A stretch of 64,000 bases of DNA from Oncomelania hupensis (taxonomy: Eukaryota; Mollusca; Gastropoda; Littorinimorpha; Pomatiopsidae), in the NCBI GenBank assembly GCA_036898135.1, contig CM072515.1, forward strand, positions 74,608,253 through 74,672,252. Reading direction: 5' to 3'. The position numbers and the translations under genes were made by a program. The notes under the pieces are model-generated. The model saw only the letters and a list, made by a program, of their open reading frames with translations, made no database searches and was not told the origin of the DNA. This document shows positions 12,045-22,857 of this stretch, one piece after another (position 1 is the first letter of the stretch; every line of letters begins with the position of its first letter).

Positions 12045-12376
12045 TGTTATGTTGAAACGTGCATGATGGTGCGTGTGAAATGCGCACAATATTATGTGTG
12101 AAGAGCGCGCGATAGATCTGTTCGTTTTATTTTGCAAAGCATGGAATAATAGAGTGTATTTACCTTTGACTTGAGTTTGCATTGTTGTTAGAAGAAGCTT
12201 TGTATAATGTTGATGAATTCTGAATAAAGTTTGAAAACTTTATACGACTCCGTGCCTTGTGGCTGTTTGAACGGGTTGCGTGGATAAACGAATCTGGGCT
12301 ACACTCATCAGTACTTCAGCATTGGGGCTGAATCAACTACTGATAGAAAAAACACCAACATCGAACGAGTGTAACA
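12045..12376 (+). mobile_element. 5' LTR of the Gmr1-like retrotransposon complex
   Basis: A 332-bp LTR starting TGTTATG and ending GTAACA. It matches the LTR at 51224-51553 over its whole length with roughly ten visible differences (about 3%), so the insertion is not very recent. It contains gaataaag near 12222, a likely polyadenylation signal. Confidence 0.9.
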
Positions 12377-12911
12377 TTTTTGGGGTCAAGCCGCGATTCA
12401 CGCCATAGCCAAGGGTTCAACTGCTACAACAAGCGAGTCAACGTTACGAGAGGCAGTCATCGAGGGTAGCCGCCAAGGAGTTGCGTCGGGAGGGGCCAAC
12501 ATACTGGGACTACATCCCCGAAAGATTCGGGTTGACTGCAAGGGCGTGTAGTCGCTGAAGAGTTGCTTCGTGAGCGAACAACAGATCGGGACTACGTGGC
12601 TGCCGCAAGACTACGTCGAGGGATAGTCTCGGAGCTACATCGCCAGCGTTAGAGAGAGCGACGAGTGGACGTCGCGTCTACTTCAGTACAGGAGCGTATA
12701 CATCAACACCAGCGTGGTGCAGCGTCGCATACGACGAGGACAGCGGGGCCTGCGTCAGGGAAAGCGACTAGTGGCAAGCATCAGCGCTACTGCAGAAAGC
12801 GTGCTGTTCTAGAACAGTCTAGAAAGGTACAGCACAGTCAAGAACTTTCAAGAAAAAGAACTCTCCAGAAAAGAACTTTTCCAGAAAAGAACTTTCCAGA
12901 AAAGCATCAAG
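12377..12911 (+). promoter_or_regulatory. Retrotransposon leader with candidate primer-binding site
   Basis: Untranslated leader between the 5' LTR and gag. Four bases after the LTR, TGGGGTCAAGCCGCG (12381-12395) begins with the TGG expected of a tRNA primer-binding site, but I could not match a tRNA. The end of the leader (12800-12905) holds a short tandem repeat based on ccagaaaagaactttt. Confidence 0.45.
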
Positions 12912-13928
12912 ATGGCTGACTTCTGGCAGAGAGGGATTGAACTGAATCTAAAAGGCAAGCAGCTGACGGAGTACTTTAAGTCTCAGATTGAACTGCAGCG
13001 TCAAGAAAGAGAAGAACTGCGCAGGCAAGAAGAAAGAGAGTTCGAGCTGAAGCGTCTTGAAGGCGAGCGTCAGTACCAGCTAGAGTTGGCGCGTATCCAA
13101 AACAATCAGCATGCGCCACAAGTTATCAGTGACTTCAAAGCTCCAAAATTGCCAGCATTCGTCAACGAAAAGGACCAGATCGACAGTTATCTGGCGAGGT
13201 TCGAAAGGTTCGCCGAAAGCGCTAAATGGCAACGTCAAGACTGGGCGATCATACTCAGCGCACTACTGACGGGGAAGGCGCTCGACGTCTACACCAGACT
13301 GTCGAATACTGACGCCAAAGACTACGACGTTTTAAAAGAGGCCCTGTTGCAGTGCTACAACTTTACAGAGAAGGGCTACCGTAAACGCTTTCGTGAATGC
13401 CGGCTTCTGTCAGACGAGACGCCAAAGCAGTTTGTGGAGCGCTTGTCGTCATACCTGCACAAGTGGGTCGAATTATCAGGCAAAGGGAAGACTTACGAGA
13501 GTCTCCATGATCTGATCGTCAGGGAGCAATTACTCGACGCCTGCCCTAAGGACCTCGCGATCCACTTGGAAATACAAAAGTTGGAGACGCTAAAAGACGT
13601 TGCTGAAGCTGCTGAAAGATATCTCATGGCTTATGAAAAGACACTGGGACCACCCAAGGCGACAAAACATTTTCAGAAGACTGGAAACCATGGGGACCAT
13701 ATCCAGGGGAGCCAGACGAGCCAGAGACAGACGGACTCAACGCCACCTCCCAGGGAAGGGCATTCAAGAGACTGTTTCACTTGCAACGCTACAGACCACA
13801 GAGCGGCTAACTGTCCTCAAAACAAAAGTAGCGGACAGCGGAGCAGTACGGACAATGCAGCGGCGGGCAACCGGCAGAGGCGGTTCTCCAATCAACGGCA
13901 AACCAGTAGATCTGACCATCAAGTGTGA
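12912..13928 (+). CDS. gag: Gag polyprotein, Gmr1-like Gypsy element
   Basis: Intact 338-codon frame. It encodes a capsid/nucleocapsid polyprotein that would package element RNA in cytoplasmic particles. The N terminus is a charged coiled coil (residues about 20-60, rich in Gln, Glu and Arg). The middle shows the retrotransposon gag fold region (YLARFERFAESAKW, LSALLTGKALDVY). Near the C terminus is one zinc knuckle, CFTCNATDHRAANC, a CCHC type. The ATG at 12912 is chosen because it starts MADFWQRG straight after the leader repeat. A single TGA ends gag in the same frame as protease. Confidence 0.9.
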   Translation: MADFWQRGIELNLKGKQLTEYFKSQIELQRQEREELRRQEEREFELKRLEGERQYQLELARIQNNQHAPQVISDFKAPKLPAFVNEKDQIDSYLARFERFAESAKWQRQDWAIILSALLTGKALDVYTRLSNTDAKDYDVLKEALLQCYNFTEKGYRKRFRECRLLSDETPKQFVERLSSYLHKWVELSGKGKTYESLHDLIVREQLLDACPKDLAIHLEIQKLETLKDVAEAAERYLMAYEKTLGPPKATKHFQKTGNHGDHIQGSQTSQRQTDSTPPPREGHSRDCFTCNATDHRAANCPQNKSSGQRSSTDNAAAGNRQRRFSNQRQTSRSDHQV

Positions 13929-14255
13929 GGCGGGAGCGTCATTCTTCCGAGTGAGACCGAGCGCACAGCTACTCCTGCGGACGTGAAAGAGTGCATGACT
14001 GATGGCCAACTCCTCCTTGCCAACGGGAAATCCATCCCCGTCGTCGCTAGCGCAGCTGTGACCGTTCAGAACATGTCTGTTTCCAAGGGACGCGTCGGAA
14101 ATCATGAAGTGACTGTCTTAAGAGACTCTGGCTGCAGTGGGGTCATCGTCAGAGAAGATCTAATCGCTAAAGAACAGTTCACTGGCGATTCTAAATGGAC
14201 ACTCATGGCCGACAGCAAATGTGTGAAAGCGCCAGTTGTAAGATTCAAGTCAGCA
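13929..14255 (+). pseudogene. Retrotransposon aspartic protease
   Basis: Lies in the same frame as gag, after one TGA (13926-13928), either a readthrough stop or a mutation. The active-site triplet is RDSGCSG with Asp at 14124, inside VTVLRDSGCSGVIV, typical of retroviral-type proteases. The frame is lost near 14250 and the sequence continues in the integrase frame (STPLYIGEVEAVCLKKPLYD), so the pol polyprotein is broken here. Confidence 0.75.
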
Positions 14256-15823
14256 CCCCTTTATACATAGGCGAAGTAGAAGCGGTTTGCCTGAAGAAGC
14301 CGCTATACGATTTGATGATCGGGAACATCGACGGCGCGAGACGACCCGACGACCCCGATCCAGAGTGGAGTCCCGCCTCAACTCAACACGTCGAAGTTGT
14401 GGAGGAGGATCCATTGCCATTTCCCGATGGAGACCTTACAGAGCTGCTACGGGACAATGTGGTTACTCCGGCTCAGCCCTGCCGACCAGAGATCGTCGGT
14501 GCTGTTACTACCAGGGCCCAGGCCAAGAGAGACAAGACGTCAACGCCACTGAAGGTCGCCGACAACTCTAAAGCTGCCATCGTGGACAGAGATAAGCTGA
14601 TCCAGCTCCAGGAAGCTGATAGTACTTTAAACAAGTACAGGAACCGCCAAGACCACGTGACCAAAGGCAGTGGTACGGTCTATTTTGAGGTGAAGGCCAA
14701 GATCCTGTATCGAATCTTCCAGCACCCGAGGGTCAAAGGAGGGAAACCACTACGTCAGGTATTGGTGCCTTTACCCCTAAGGCGCCAGGTGATGGAAGTA
14801 GCGCATGACTCAATCATGGGAAGTCACCTGGGTATCAAGAAGACGTCGGATAGAATCCAGGCGGTGTTCTACTGGCCGGGACTTCATGCGGACGTCAGCC
14901 GTTTCTGCCGATCATGTGACATTTGCCAGAAGACCATACCTCGAGGAAGGGTCCCGAAAGTGCCTATGCAGAGGATGCCTCTGATCGACCGACCTTTCAA
15001 GAGGGTGGCCTTAGACTTAATCGGCGAAATAAGACCTCCGAGTGAAGAAGGTCATCGGTGGGTACTGACTTTAGTGGACTATGCGACTCGGTACCCAGAA
15101 GCAGTGCCACTGAAGAAGATTGACACTGAAACTGTAGCAGAGGCACTGGTGGACATGTTCAGTAGACTTGGAGTGCCTGAAGAAATTCTGACAGACCTTG
15201 GGACGCAGTTCGTCTCTGACTGCATGAAGGAGGTCAACAGACTGCTGAGCATCCGGAATTTGACTACGACACCCTACCATCCAATGTGCCACGGGCTCGT
15301 CGAAAAGTTCAATGCTACGCTGAAGTCCACCCTGAAGAAACTGTGCAGCGAGCAGCCCAGACAATGGCATCGCTATATCAACGCCTTACTTTTCGCCTAC
15401 AGAGAAGTACCGCAGGAGTCCACCGGCTTTTCTCCGTTCGAGCTGCTGTATGGAAGAACCATCCGAGGGCCGATACACATCCTGAAAGAACTGTGGACGA
15501 AGGAAGTGGACACCCCAGAGGTGAAGAACAGTTACCAGTACGTGTTTGAGCTACGAGAGAAGCTGGAGCAGACTCTCGAGATAGCCAGAGAAAACCTGAA
15601 GAAGTCCCAGGACTGTGGAAAGCACTACTACGATCGTAAGGCTGTGAACAAGAAGTTCAAACCTGGCAACAAAGTGCTGGTACTGCTACCTACCGATCAT
15701 AATAAGTTGCTGATGCAGTGGAAAGGCCCGTACGAAGTGGCGACCGTGGTGGGGATCAACGACTATAAGGTGAAGGTCGGCCAGCATTCCAAGATATACC
15801 ACGCCAACCTCCTTAAGCTGTAA
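14256..15823 (+). CDS. int: Integrase, placed upstream of reverse transcriptase
   Basis: Continuous frame encoding a retroviral-type integrase that joins element cDNA to the genome. Order: an HHCC zinc finger (HDSIMGSH near 14800, CRSCDIC near 14910), the catalytic core with Asp 15014 (VALDLIG), Asp 15194 (TDLGTQF) and Glu 15302 (GLVEKFN), a perfect D-35-E spacing, and a C-terminal SH3-like region (LLMQWKGPYEVATV) ending IYHANLLKL. A TAA at 15821 stops the frame exactly where the reverse transcriptase linker continues in the same frame, so it is probably a point mutation. Integrase before RT is the order of the Gmr1 clade of Ty3/Gypsy elements, unlike standard Gypsy. Confidence 0.9.
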
Positions 15824-16806
15824 GTGGAAAGGCCATCAGAGACTGTGCATGCAGCAACAGCAGCTGAGATCGACAACAGCTTTGACAGCGAGGAACTGTT
15901 GGAACTTGGAGACTTCCACAGCAAAGAAGGCCTCGATGATGTTAAGCTAGGACCGAGCTTGACGGAAGGTCAAAAGATAGAGCTCAAGGACCTTATGGGC
16001 GAGTTTCCCCATAGCTTCAGTGATGTCCCAGGCTCTACGACTTTGATCGAACATGAAGTCCACCTCACTTCAAATATCCCTGTTCGATCCAAACCATTCC
16101 CGATCCCTTTCAAGGCCCGTGAATCCTTGAAGAAAGATATCGATGAGATGCTGAAGATGGGCATCATCTGGGAGTCCAGTTCCCCCTACGCGTCCCCTGT
16201 CGTGGTCGTGAAGAAGAAGGACGGGAGCAACAGAGTATGCATCGACTACAGGAAGGTTAATAAGATCACCGTCTTCGACCCCGAGCCGATGCCTACTGCA
16301 GCAGACCTCTTCCGCCAACTATCGGGGAGTAAAATATTCTCAAAGACTGACCTCAGCAAGGGTTATTGGCAAGTCCCCGTGCGTCAACAGGACATACCAA
16401 AGACTGCTTTTATAACTCCTGATGGGACGTACGAGTGCCTAAGGATGCCCTTTGGCATGGTCAACAGCGGAGCTACCCTGAAGAGAGGGATGAAGAAGAT
16501 GCTGAAAGGGATAGACAACGTCGTGTGTTACTGGGACGACCTGCTAGTCCACACCCAGACCTGGGAAGAGCATCTGCAGACCTTGAGGGAGCTGTTCCAC
16601 CGTCTCACAGAAGCCAACTTGATCGTGAGACCCAGCAAGTGCATTCTGGGAGCTGACAACGTCGACTGCGTCGTACATCCGACGGAAGAAGGAGACAACG
16701 GAGGATGCATTGACTCCAGGAAAGCCCACGTGATCATCGTCTTTGACCCTGGGCCGATGACAACCGCAACTGACGAGGGCGTCGTTTCCTTACATATGAA
16801 AAACAT
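15824..16806 (+). pseudogene. rt: Reverse transcriptase, C-terminally rearranged
   Basis: RT of the Gypsy type: EHEVHLTSNIPVRSKPF linker, YASPVVVVKKKDGSNR, DLSKGYWQVPV, PFGMVNSGATL and the catalytic YWDD at 16529-16540. It copies element RNA into cDNA. After IVRPSKCILGADNVD (about 16660) the expected thumb and RNase H are missing. They are replaced by a diverged second copy of the finger segment: 16670-16774 resembles 16205-16306 (CIDYRKVNKITVFDPEPM against CIDSRKAHVIIVFDPGPM). The frame then stops at 16817. This copy cannot make RNase H. Confidence 0.9.
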
Positions 16807-16999
16807 TGACTCTATGTAGATAAAGTGTGAACATTGACAATATCCAGATAGACTTGCGGATGGAAGAACATTGACTCTGTGTGAATGAACTGAGCACAAT
16901 GACAGTATTCGGAAAGTCCAGAATTAAAACTTTGTTTGTGCATTACGTTTCAACGTTGTTGAAAGAAATTAGGTAAATTTCTTCTTGAGTGGGGGGTTA
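16807..16999 (+). promoter_or_regulatory. Retrotransposon 3' UTR and polypurine tract
   Basis: Matches 51016-51223 of the second copy. The purine tract gagtggggggtta (16987-16999) ends one base before the TGTTACG start of the LTR, as needed to prime plus-strand synthesis. Confidence 0.75.
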
Positions 17000-17248
17000 T
17001 GTTACGTTGAAACGCGAAGGATAGTATGTCTGAAGCACGCACGATAGATCTAATCATTTCGTTTTGCAAAGTATTCAATAATAGAGTGTATTTACCTTTG
17101 ATTTGTGTTTGCATTGGGGTTAGAGGAAGCTTTGTATAACGTTGATGATTTTCGTTAGTCGATATTATTGGAGAATTCTCTAGATTTGCGTGTTTACGGT
17201 CGATCGAAGATTCCCGATAAATGTAGATGTGTGAGAACATTCCTGGAA
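17000..17248 (+). mobile_element. Middle LTR, left part (interrupted by Polinton A)
   Basis: Begins TGTTACGTTGAAACGCG like the other LTRs and follows them to about 17148. It then carries an internal segment absent from the shorter 330-bp LTRs. It is cut at 17248 by Polinton A and resumes at 43219 (or 49804 in the second duplication unit), ending GAGTGTAACA at 50190. Without insertions it would be about 635 bp. The last six bases, CTGGAA (17243-17248), are the Polinton target-site duplication. Confidence 0.85.
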
Positions 17249-17539
17249 AGAGATAGGTAAAAGGAGAGTTCACCGACAACACGCTCCGTGATGTTGAATT
17301 ATTATAATATATGCTCTTTTAAGCATCTTAAAATAAAGATAAGAGTGTCTTTAATTTAATATATTCTATGTGGTGCCCCTACGACTTCCGAGTTAGGGGA
17401 TAGGATAGGATAGGTACATGCACTGTGCAGCCTTAAGACACACACACAACATACACACAACACACACTGGCTCTGCAATTATGCGTAAAAAAGACCACCA
17501 CTACCTTTTAATTATTGTAAGACTATTCTCTTGGTGGAT
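17249..17539 (+). repeat. Polinton A left terminal inverted repeat
   Basis: 291 bp, inverted match to 42927-43218. It starts AGAGATAGGTAAAAGG. Inside, at 17371-17421, both arms contain a LINE-like 3' end (gtgcccctacgacttccgag plus TAGGA pentamers), followed by a (CA)n-rich stretch. Confidence 0.9.
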
Positions 17540-17715
17540 CATTTGGGTGGGGATAAATTTAAAGCTAACTTAAGCTAAGTAACTTTGGTAATTATTTATA
17601 AGTTGACTTTAGAATTTAAAAAGTACTTACAAAATGACTTACTGATCTTTACCAAGTAACTTCTCTCTTATAACAATTAAATTATACAAGAACTTAAAAA
17701 AAGACACTAACTTAC

Positions 17716-18324
17716 TTATGTAAGTATCTTATAGTCAGTTGGTTGGTCAGTTTTTAATAATAATTTTAAATGCTTGCCCTTTTTAAGTTGTTCTTTTAAT
17801 TTAATTCTTTCCTCTTTTGATTCAATTACATCATTTTCTTTTAAACAGTTATCAAAGCTGTCCCGGTCTTTGCAATAAAACAGGCACACAAATTTTACTT
17901 GTTCTCTAAAATCCTTTAAAATCGAGTTATACTTCTGCGTGATTAACCATACACTTATTCCCACATGACAGCCGCTGAAAGCTAGCTTGCTCAATACATT
18001 CCGTTTTAATACAATATCTTTTTCTGCACTGCAATCATCGATTACAAAAAGAATATTACCTTCATTTTCAAACAGGTTATAAAAGTAACTTAAATGTTCA
18101 TTCAGTTTACCTCTAGGATTTACAACAAAGATATTGTCATCTGACCATAGAAAATTACGTTCTAAGTAAGTTTTATTATATTGAATAGTGGGGCAAAAGA
18201 TAACTATATAATCAAAGTGTCCTGGGTAATATTTCTCTAACAAATCCAGAACAAAGACAGTCTCTCCGCATGACGTCATACCAACGATCATTCCCCAATG
18301 AGGATCAAGAGGTAACAAAGACAC
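17716..18324 (-). pseudogene. Polinton genome-packaging ATPase, Walker A mutated
   Basis: About 200 residues of an FtsK/HerA-type ATPase (A32-like), which in Polintons and related viruses is thought to pump DNA into capsids. The P-loop reads VGMTSCGETVFV, with Glu where the catalytic Lys should be (GAG, one base from AAG), so nucleotide binding should be lost. Walker B is ILFVIDDCS. The sensor-like VWLITQKYN follows. There is no ATG at the expected start; the frame opens upstream at a GTG. It is the gene nearest the left terminal repeat and follows the capsid candidate on the same strand by about 100 bases. Confidence 0.85.
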
Positions 18325-18424
18325 AATTTTTTAATATACTAAATCTTTTAATCTTCCATTTTCAATGTTTAGCTGAGCGTCGATAATTATATACATGTAT
18401 ACTGTAACTGATTCTGACTTAGGG

Positions 18425-19600
18425 CTAGCATTCAATTGTTATACCATCTGTGCCATTTTCAATTCTTCTTCCAAATCCATGAAGTTCATTGGTGGGTATG
18501 GTTCGAAAGTCTATCCACAATGCAAACTTATTCACCAGATAATCTTGCAGTCTTGTGTCATGCAAATGAAGATCCTTAGAAATCAAATCCACAGTTTTGG
18601 TCCTTAAACGGCCTCCACCCAAGATTTTCCTAATCTCATCAAACTGTTGAAACCCCATCATTCCATTAGCGAATAATTGATTAGGCTTACCTTCAATCAC
18701 AACAGACACTTTTGTAAAATTTGGATTAACAAAAGCTTCACTGTCACGATTATAATTAGACTCTTTCACAAACAGCAACAGTACACCTTTAAAACTTCGA
18801 GCAGGTGAATTTATGTTGATAGTCCATAGTGCATCTAGTAAATCTTTATTAAACTGCCTGTAGCGGACGATCCTATCATAATAAATTGCTAGTTTGTCAT
18901 ATTGCCCCCTGATCATCCTACTGAGTTCAATGTGAGTGACCACTTCATATTCAAGAGCATGTCTGTAATTGTATAGCTAGCATCATTGTCAGAGCTAATT
19001 ACTACTTGAGAGTAGTCCTTGAAAATAATTTCGTAAGACAGCCTATCATTAAATGAACCTTGATGAAATGGCAGATGACTGTGCAGCAGTTCAAAATCGA
19101 GTGGAAAATAAAACCTGTTTTGGTACACAGCAGCTAATGCATTGTCACCTTTGTTAGAACTGCTAGCATCGCCAGCTTTGATTCGAAGCTTTGCCACATT
19201 GGGGGTTTGAATCCCTTGACCAACCAAATCTTCCCTTTCATATTTACTCAGCCACAGATCTGTGTAACAAAACAAAACACCATGCAGCGTCATCGATACT
19301 TTGGATTTCTCGACCGTCAAGTTTAATAACCATTCTTTTAATTATAGCTCTGCCTAGATTGTTGACTACGGTTCTGTTAGGATCATCGTCAGAATTCAGA
19401 CTAATTTTAAATCCCAATTTAGGACTGCCCAGAACTATTACATCATCAGGGCCTAAATTTGGAAATCTTATGGTTAGTAGCTGATTAGGCTCTATGCTGC
19501 TTGGATTGTTTGTAATAATTATTGTGCTTTTTTCGCCTTTGATGCCTAAAGGCGTCCTCAATCTGCATGTTGGGTCTAACAAGTTCCCGTAGCTTTGCAG
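18425..19600 (-). pseudogene. Candidate Polinton major capsid protein
   Basis: About 390 residues in three overlapping frames (19600-19244, 19320-18913, 18943-18425), so at least two frameshifts. Motifs in order: PTCRLRTPLGIK, IRFPNLGPDDVIV, NNLGRAIIKRMVIKLDGREI, NRFYFPLDFELLHSHLPF, LSYEIIFKDY, MIRGQYDKLAIYYDR, PARSFKGVLLLF. This is a family conserved in Polintons next to the ATPase, where the major capsid protein (double jelly-roll) is expected. That functional name is inferred from position and recollection, not shown here. No start ATG is seen; the gene diverges from the plus-strand gene at 19632. Confidence 0.65.
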
Positions 19601-19631
19601 TTTTTATGTGATAAAAAAATATATATTTAAA

Positions 19632-20907
19632 ATGGCAACAGGCGGTGAAGCACCTGATGAAGTGTTTAAACCAAATGAGCCTAATGAAGACCTCGACGTT
19701 GACACAACCAGCAGACTTCTTTCTATGGTAGGAGACGACATGAGCGAAACAAGGCTAAGTATAAAAGAAGAATTACGTCAAGTAACTGAAACACAAAAAG
19801 CCAGAAAAATTAATAAGTTTTACAATTACCTTGGGCGTGAGTTACCAGACTATGTTAGTCCCAGTGACTTCGAACTAGACAAAAATAATCACTTGTTTAT
19901 AAACACAACTGTATCCGGTAAAAGAGTAAGAGTTCAGTTAACTATGTCAAAGAATCCTGATAAATTTTATGCATGGTCTACTTTGAAAGCTAGACTCCCA
20001 GTGACTGTAATACGATCATTGGGACTTTCCGATAACAGAGCATTGCAAGCGTTGCGTCGCCAAGCAGTAGCTTCACTTCAACGAATAGATGTTACCAAAT
20101 TCAGAAATAGGGCTACAAGACTTAACTGACTCTGCATTACAAGTAAATACCGAGTTAAAAACTTTACAAACAAATGCTGACACTAATATTGATCAGGTTA
20201 TAGAAACTGATCCGCCATTAATGCCACTGTGAGAACGTCAAGGCTTAGATAAAGCTTTACAATCTGTGAGAGGGGAGACAATGATGAATTTAGCCAGGCT
20301 CATTGAGCTCGACAAACATAGAGAAAAACAAAAAAATAAACTAGCAGAAGCTGATGACGCAAACTTAAGCATTGAGGTAAAACAGATGATCCAAAAGAGG
20401 CTCGCAGACCTTTACACAGAACGCTCAACGAGGTTAGAAGCCTTATCCATAAACAGAGAAAAATTAATAACTAATTTCACTAGAATAAGAGAAACAGCGC
20501 ATAAAATTTTGCACGAAGACACTACACTTGCAGAAAGAATTCAAACACTGTTCAGAGAGCAAGGTGTTACAATACTCAGCATTCTCACAGCTGTTGGGAT
20601 GACAATAAGCACACTAGTCTTAGCTCTCACTAGAACCGTAGGCATCAGTGCTGGTGGACCTGGGGGATCCGGTGGACCTGGCGGTAGTCCGGTTAAAGAC
20701 TGGATTAAGAAAACATTACAAAACGTTGCTAACTTATTGAAACGTCTGGGTGACAAACTTATAGACGCACTTCCGGGAATATTAGGCTCTGTATTTTCAT
20801 GGATATTTAATACTGCTTCTAAAGTTGTGGTTTGGGCGTCTGAACATCTGTGGTCTTTGTTTATAATAATATTACTCTGGCTACTTAAAATAATATATCC
20901 CCACTAA
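19632..20907 (+). pseudogene. Polinton coiled-coil and hydrophobic C-tail protein
   Basis: One gene of about 425 codons broken by a frameshift near 20125 and a TGA at 20230. It starts MATGGEAPDEVF at 19632; a GTG 24 bases upstream is not needed. The middle is helical and charged (NLARLIELDKHREKQKNK, QKRLADLYTERSTRLEAL). A hydrophobic helix, ILSILTAVGMTISTLVLAL, is followed by a Gly-rich linker (GGPGGSGGPGG) and a C-terminal amphipathic/hydrophobic region ending LFIIILLWLLKIIYPH. It resembles a membrane-active virion protein conserved in Polintons. The function is not established. It converges with the minus-strand gene at 20881, overlapping by about 27 bases. Confidence 0.6.
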
Positions 20908-22082
20908 TCCTGCAAACAGCAAACCGCCTGTAAGCGCTAAGCGCGAAACCCCATGATCAATAACCGGCAGGCCTGGCAGGTCCGGCAAGCTTGACTGGCT
21001 TGGCTGGCTCGATAAATCTAGTGGTGGTGGAAGTAGTAAACTTAAAGGTTCATTATTTACTGTATTTATTGTAGGATTGTAGCCTATATGAAACTGTGGG
21101 TCGGCAATCACTATATTGTTGTTGTAGTTTGATATAGTTCCTATCCTAAGCTGAAGGTCTGAAGGCAACATATACAGTCCTAAACCTATTACATAATCTA
21201 CTTTCGATCTAGCATATTTTAAAGTGTCTTGATATCTTTTAATACTCGCTGGCAAATCTACTGCCGAATTAATAGAATCTTCTATGTTGGCTAGAAACTG
21301 CTTTTGTGCATCGAAGCTAGTTCCCTCCCCAATAATATTACTTCGTGTTTGCGCTTGAGACCCCAGAAAGCACCACGCATACGTGCGAATAGATTCATTC
21401 AGCCTTTCCACCCCACTTTGGGTAAATCCGTTTGATGTGTCCAATATAAAAGTGCTGTATGCTGTACTTTGTTTTTGTCTGATATAAAGTAAAGGAACCT
21501 GGCTGTTGGGGTTAAATGATGTGAATCCAGGTACATAAGGCCCCGTGTATAAATTACCTACAGCGTATCTAAATTAAGTCCCCATTCCGTGATTGAGGTC
21601 TAGTTTTTGTCTGAAGTCTGTTTTAGTATCAATTCCGAATTCATTGCACAACCTTTGAAACACTTTTTTGTCAAAACCGTTGTTAAATGGATTAAAGTTT
21701 TTGTCAGTGGGTAACGGAACCTGAAGTTCAGACAACACCCGCCTCACTTGGTAATATAAATGGAACAGGTAAATAGACTTTAACATAGGGTCTGGGTGAT
21801 TAAGGTGATGAACGTAAGAAACTCCGCAACCGGTTGTAGCGCATGACACTGCAAAATTAATTTGATTCTGAAAGAACTGCATACCCCCATTGTTTAGCCA
21901 TTGGTTAGCTAAAAAGTTGCTCATTAGGTCTGGGTTGAGGTAATGATAAAAAATATTCTAGTTTGGAAATGAACCTGGGCTGCCACAGCTATTGTCAGCT
22001 TGGTTAGGTCGACTGCTGTTTCATAATAATAAGGCCCTGTAGTATACTTTGCAGCTTTGTTATATTTATATGGCGCATACAT
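20881..22082 (-). pseudogene. Polinton conserved ~400-residue protein, C-terminal TM
   Basis: Starts at ATG 22082 (MYAPYKYNKAAKYTTGP). A frameshift lies near 21940 and a TAA near 21572. The core has FLANQWLNNGGMQFFQNQIN and SCATTGCGVSYVHHLNHPDP, then LDTSNGFTQSGVERLNESIR and YVIGLGLYMLPSDLQLRIGT. A Pro/Ser-rich linker and a single C-terminal transmembrane helix (LTGGLLFAGLVGIYYFK) follow. It is conserved in Polinton B (55560-56819) with the same layout. Probably a virion component; function unknown. Its start is only 21 bases from the divergent gene at 22104. Confidence 0.65.
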
Positions 22083-22103
22083 TTTATTACTGTATTAAAA
22101 AAT

Positions 22104-22838
22104 ATGTTTGTAACTTTCGAATCTGTAAAATCAGGCGTACCTATTGAACTTCGTCATCCTATTGACAACAAAAACAGGGACCTTAAAGCAATCCTACACG
22201 AAATATTCTACACGGTTAAATGGGTAAATATTAGTCATGATCTAAACAACAACTGGATAATGATTAATAAAAAAAAGGCATCGTATTCAAACCGGCTATT
22301 ATGACTTCTGCAGACTTACTAAAGAACTCTTTAAACCACATATTCGATCAAAGCAAAAATGAACCCTGCAAACTTGATAGTAACTTTAACTTTCAGTAAA
22401 ATCCACCATAAAGACATTACCAGCGTCACACTTGCGCCAAAGCTGGCAGAAATATTAGGTTTCACTAGCCACGAATTATCTTTATCTGTTGATGCCAGCA
22501 CTAGCGCCAGCACTGCCAGCAGCGCCAGCACTAGCACCAGCAGTATTATGAAATTTATTGGAACAAAACCTATGAATTTGTTAATTAATAATAGATTGTT
22601 TGTGTACCTTCATCAACTGAAGACATCGGAAAACTTAGTAAACGGAACTCCTAGTACACTGCTAAGGATAATCTCAACTCAGAGAGAATCTTACTGCGAT
22701 CCAGTTTCATTAAAATTTCTGCCTCAAAAACGTCTCTTAAGTCAGGACTATCATACTAGTTTCTGCTTCAAAATAACTAACCAAAACAACGAAATTGTAG
22801 ACTTTGAAGATCTTACAATTATTCTTGAAATAAAATAA
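22104..22838 (+). pseudogene. Polinton conserved protein with Ser/Thr/Ala repeat
   Basis: Starts MFVTFESVKSGVPIELRHP at 22104. Frameshifts occur near 22265 and 22355; the last frame (22359-22838) is intact. A 9-base in-frame repeat (gccagcact type, 22493-22550) makes a Ser/Thr/Ala-rich linker. The C-terminal half (IIDNN-type region LLINNRLFVYLHQLKTSE, then SFCFKITNQNNEIVDFED) looks like a beta-rich domain. Polinton B carries the same gene split by a LINE (54240-55539). I do not recognise a function; a capsid-associated role is a guess from its neighbours. Confidence 0.6.
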
Positions 22839-22857
22839 AGTTTATTTTAAAAATACA

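Noticed and set aside
12381..12395. A firmly assigned tRNA primer-binding site
   Set aside because: It begins with TGG at the right distance, but I could not match its complement to a particular tRNA, so it is only noted in the leader entry.
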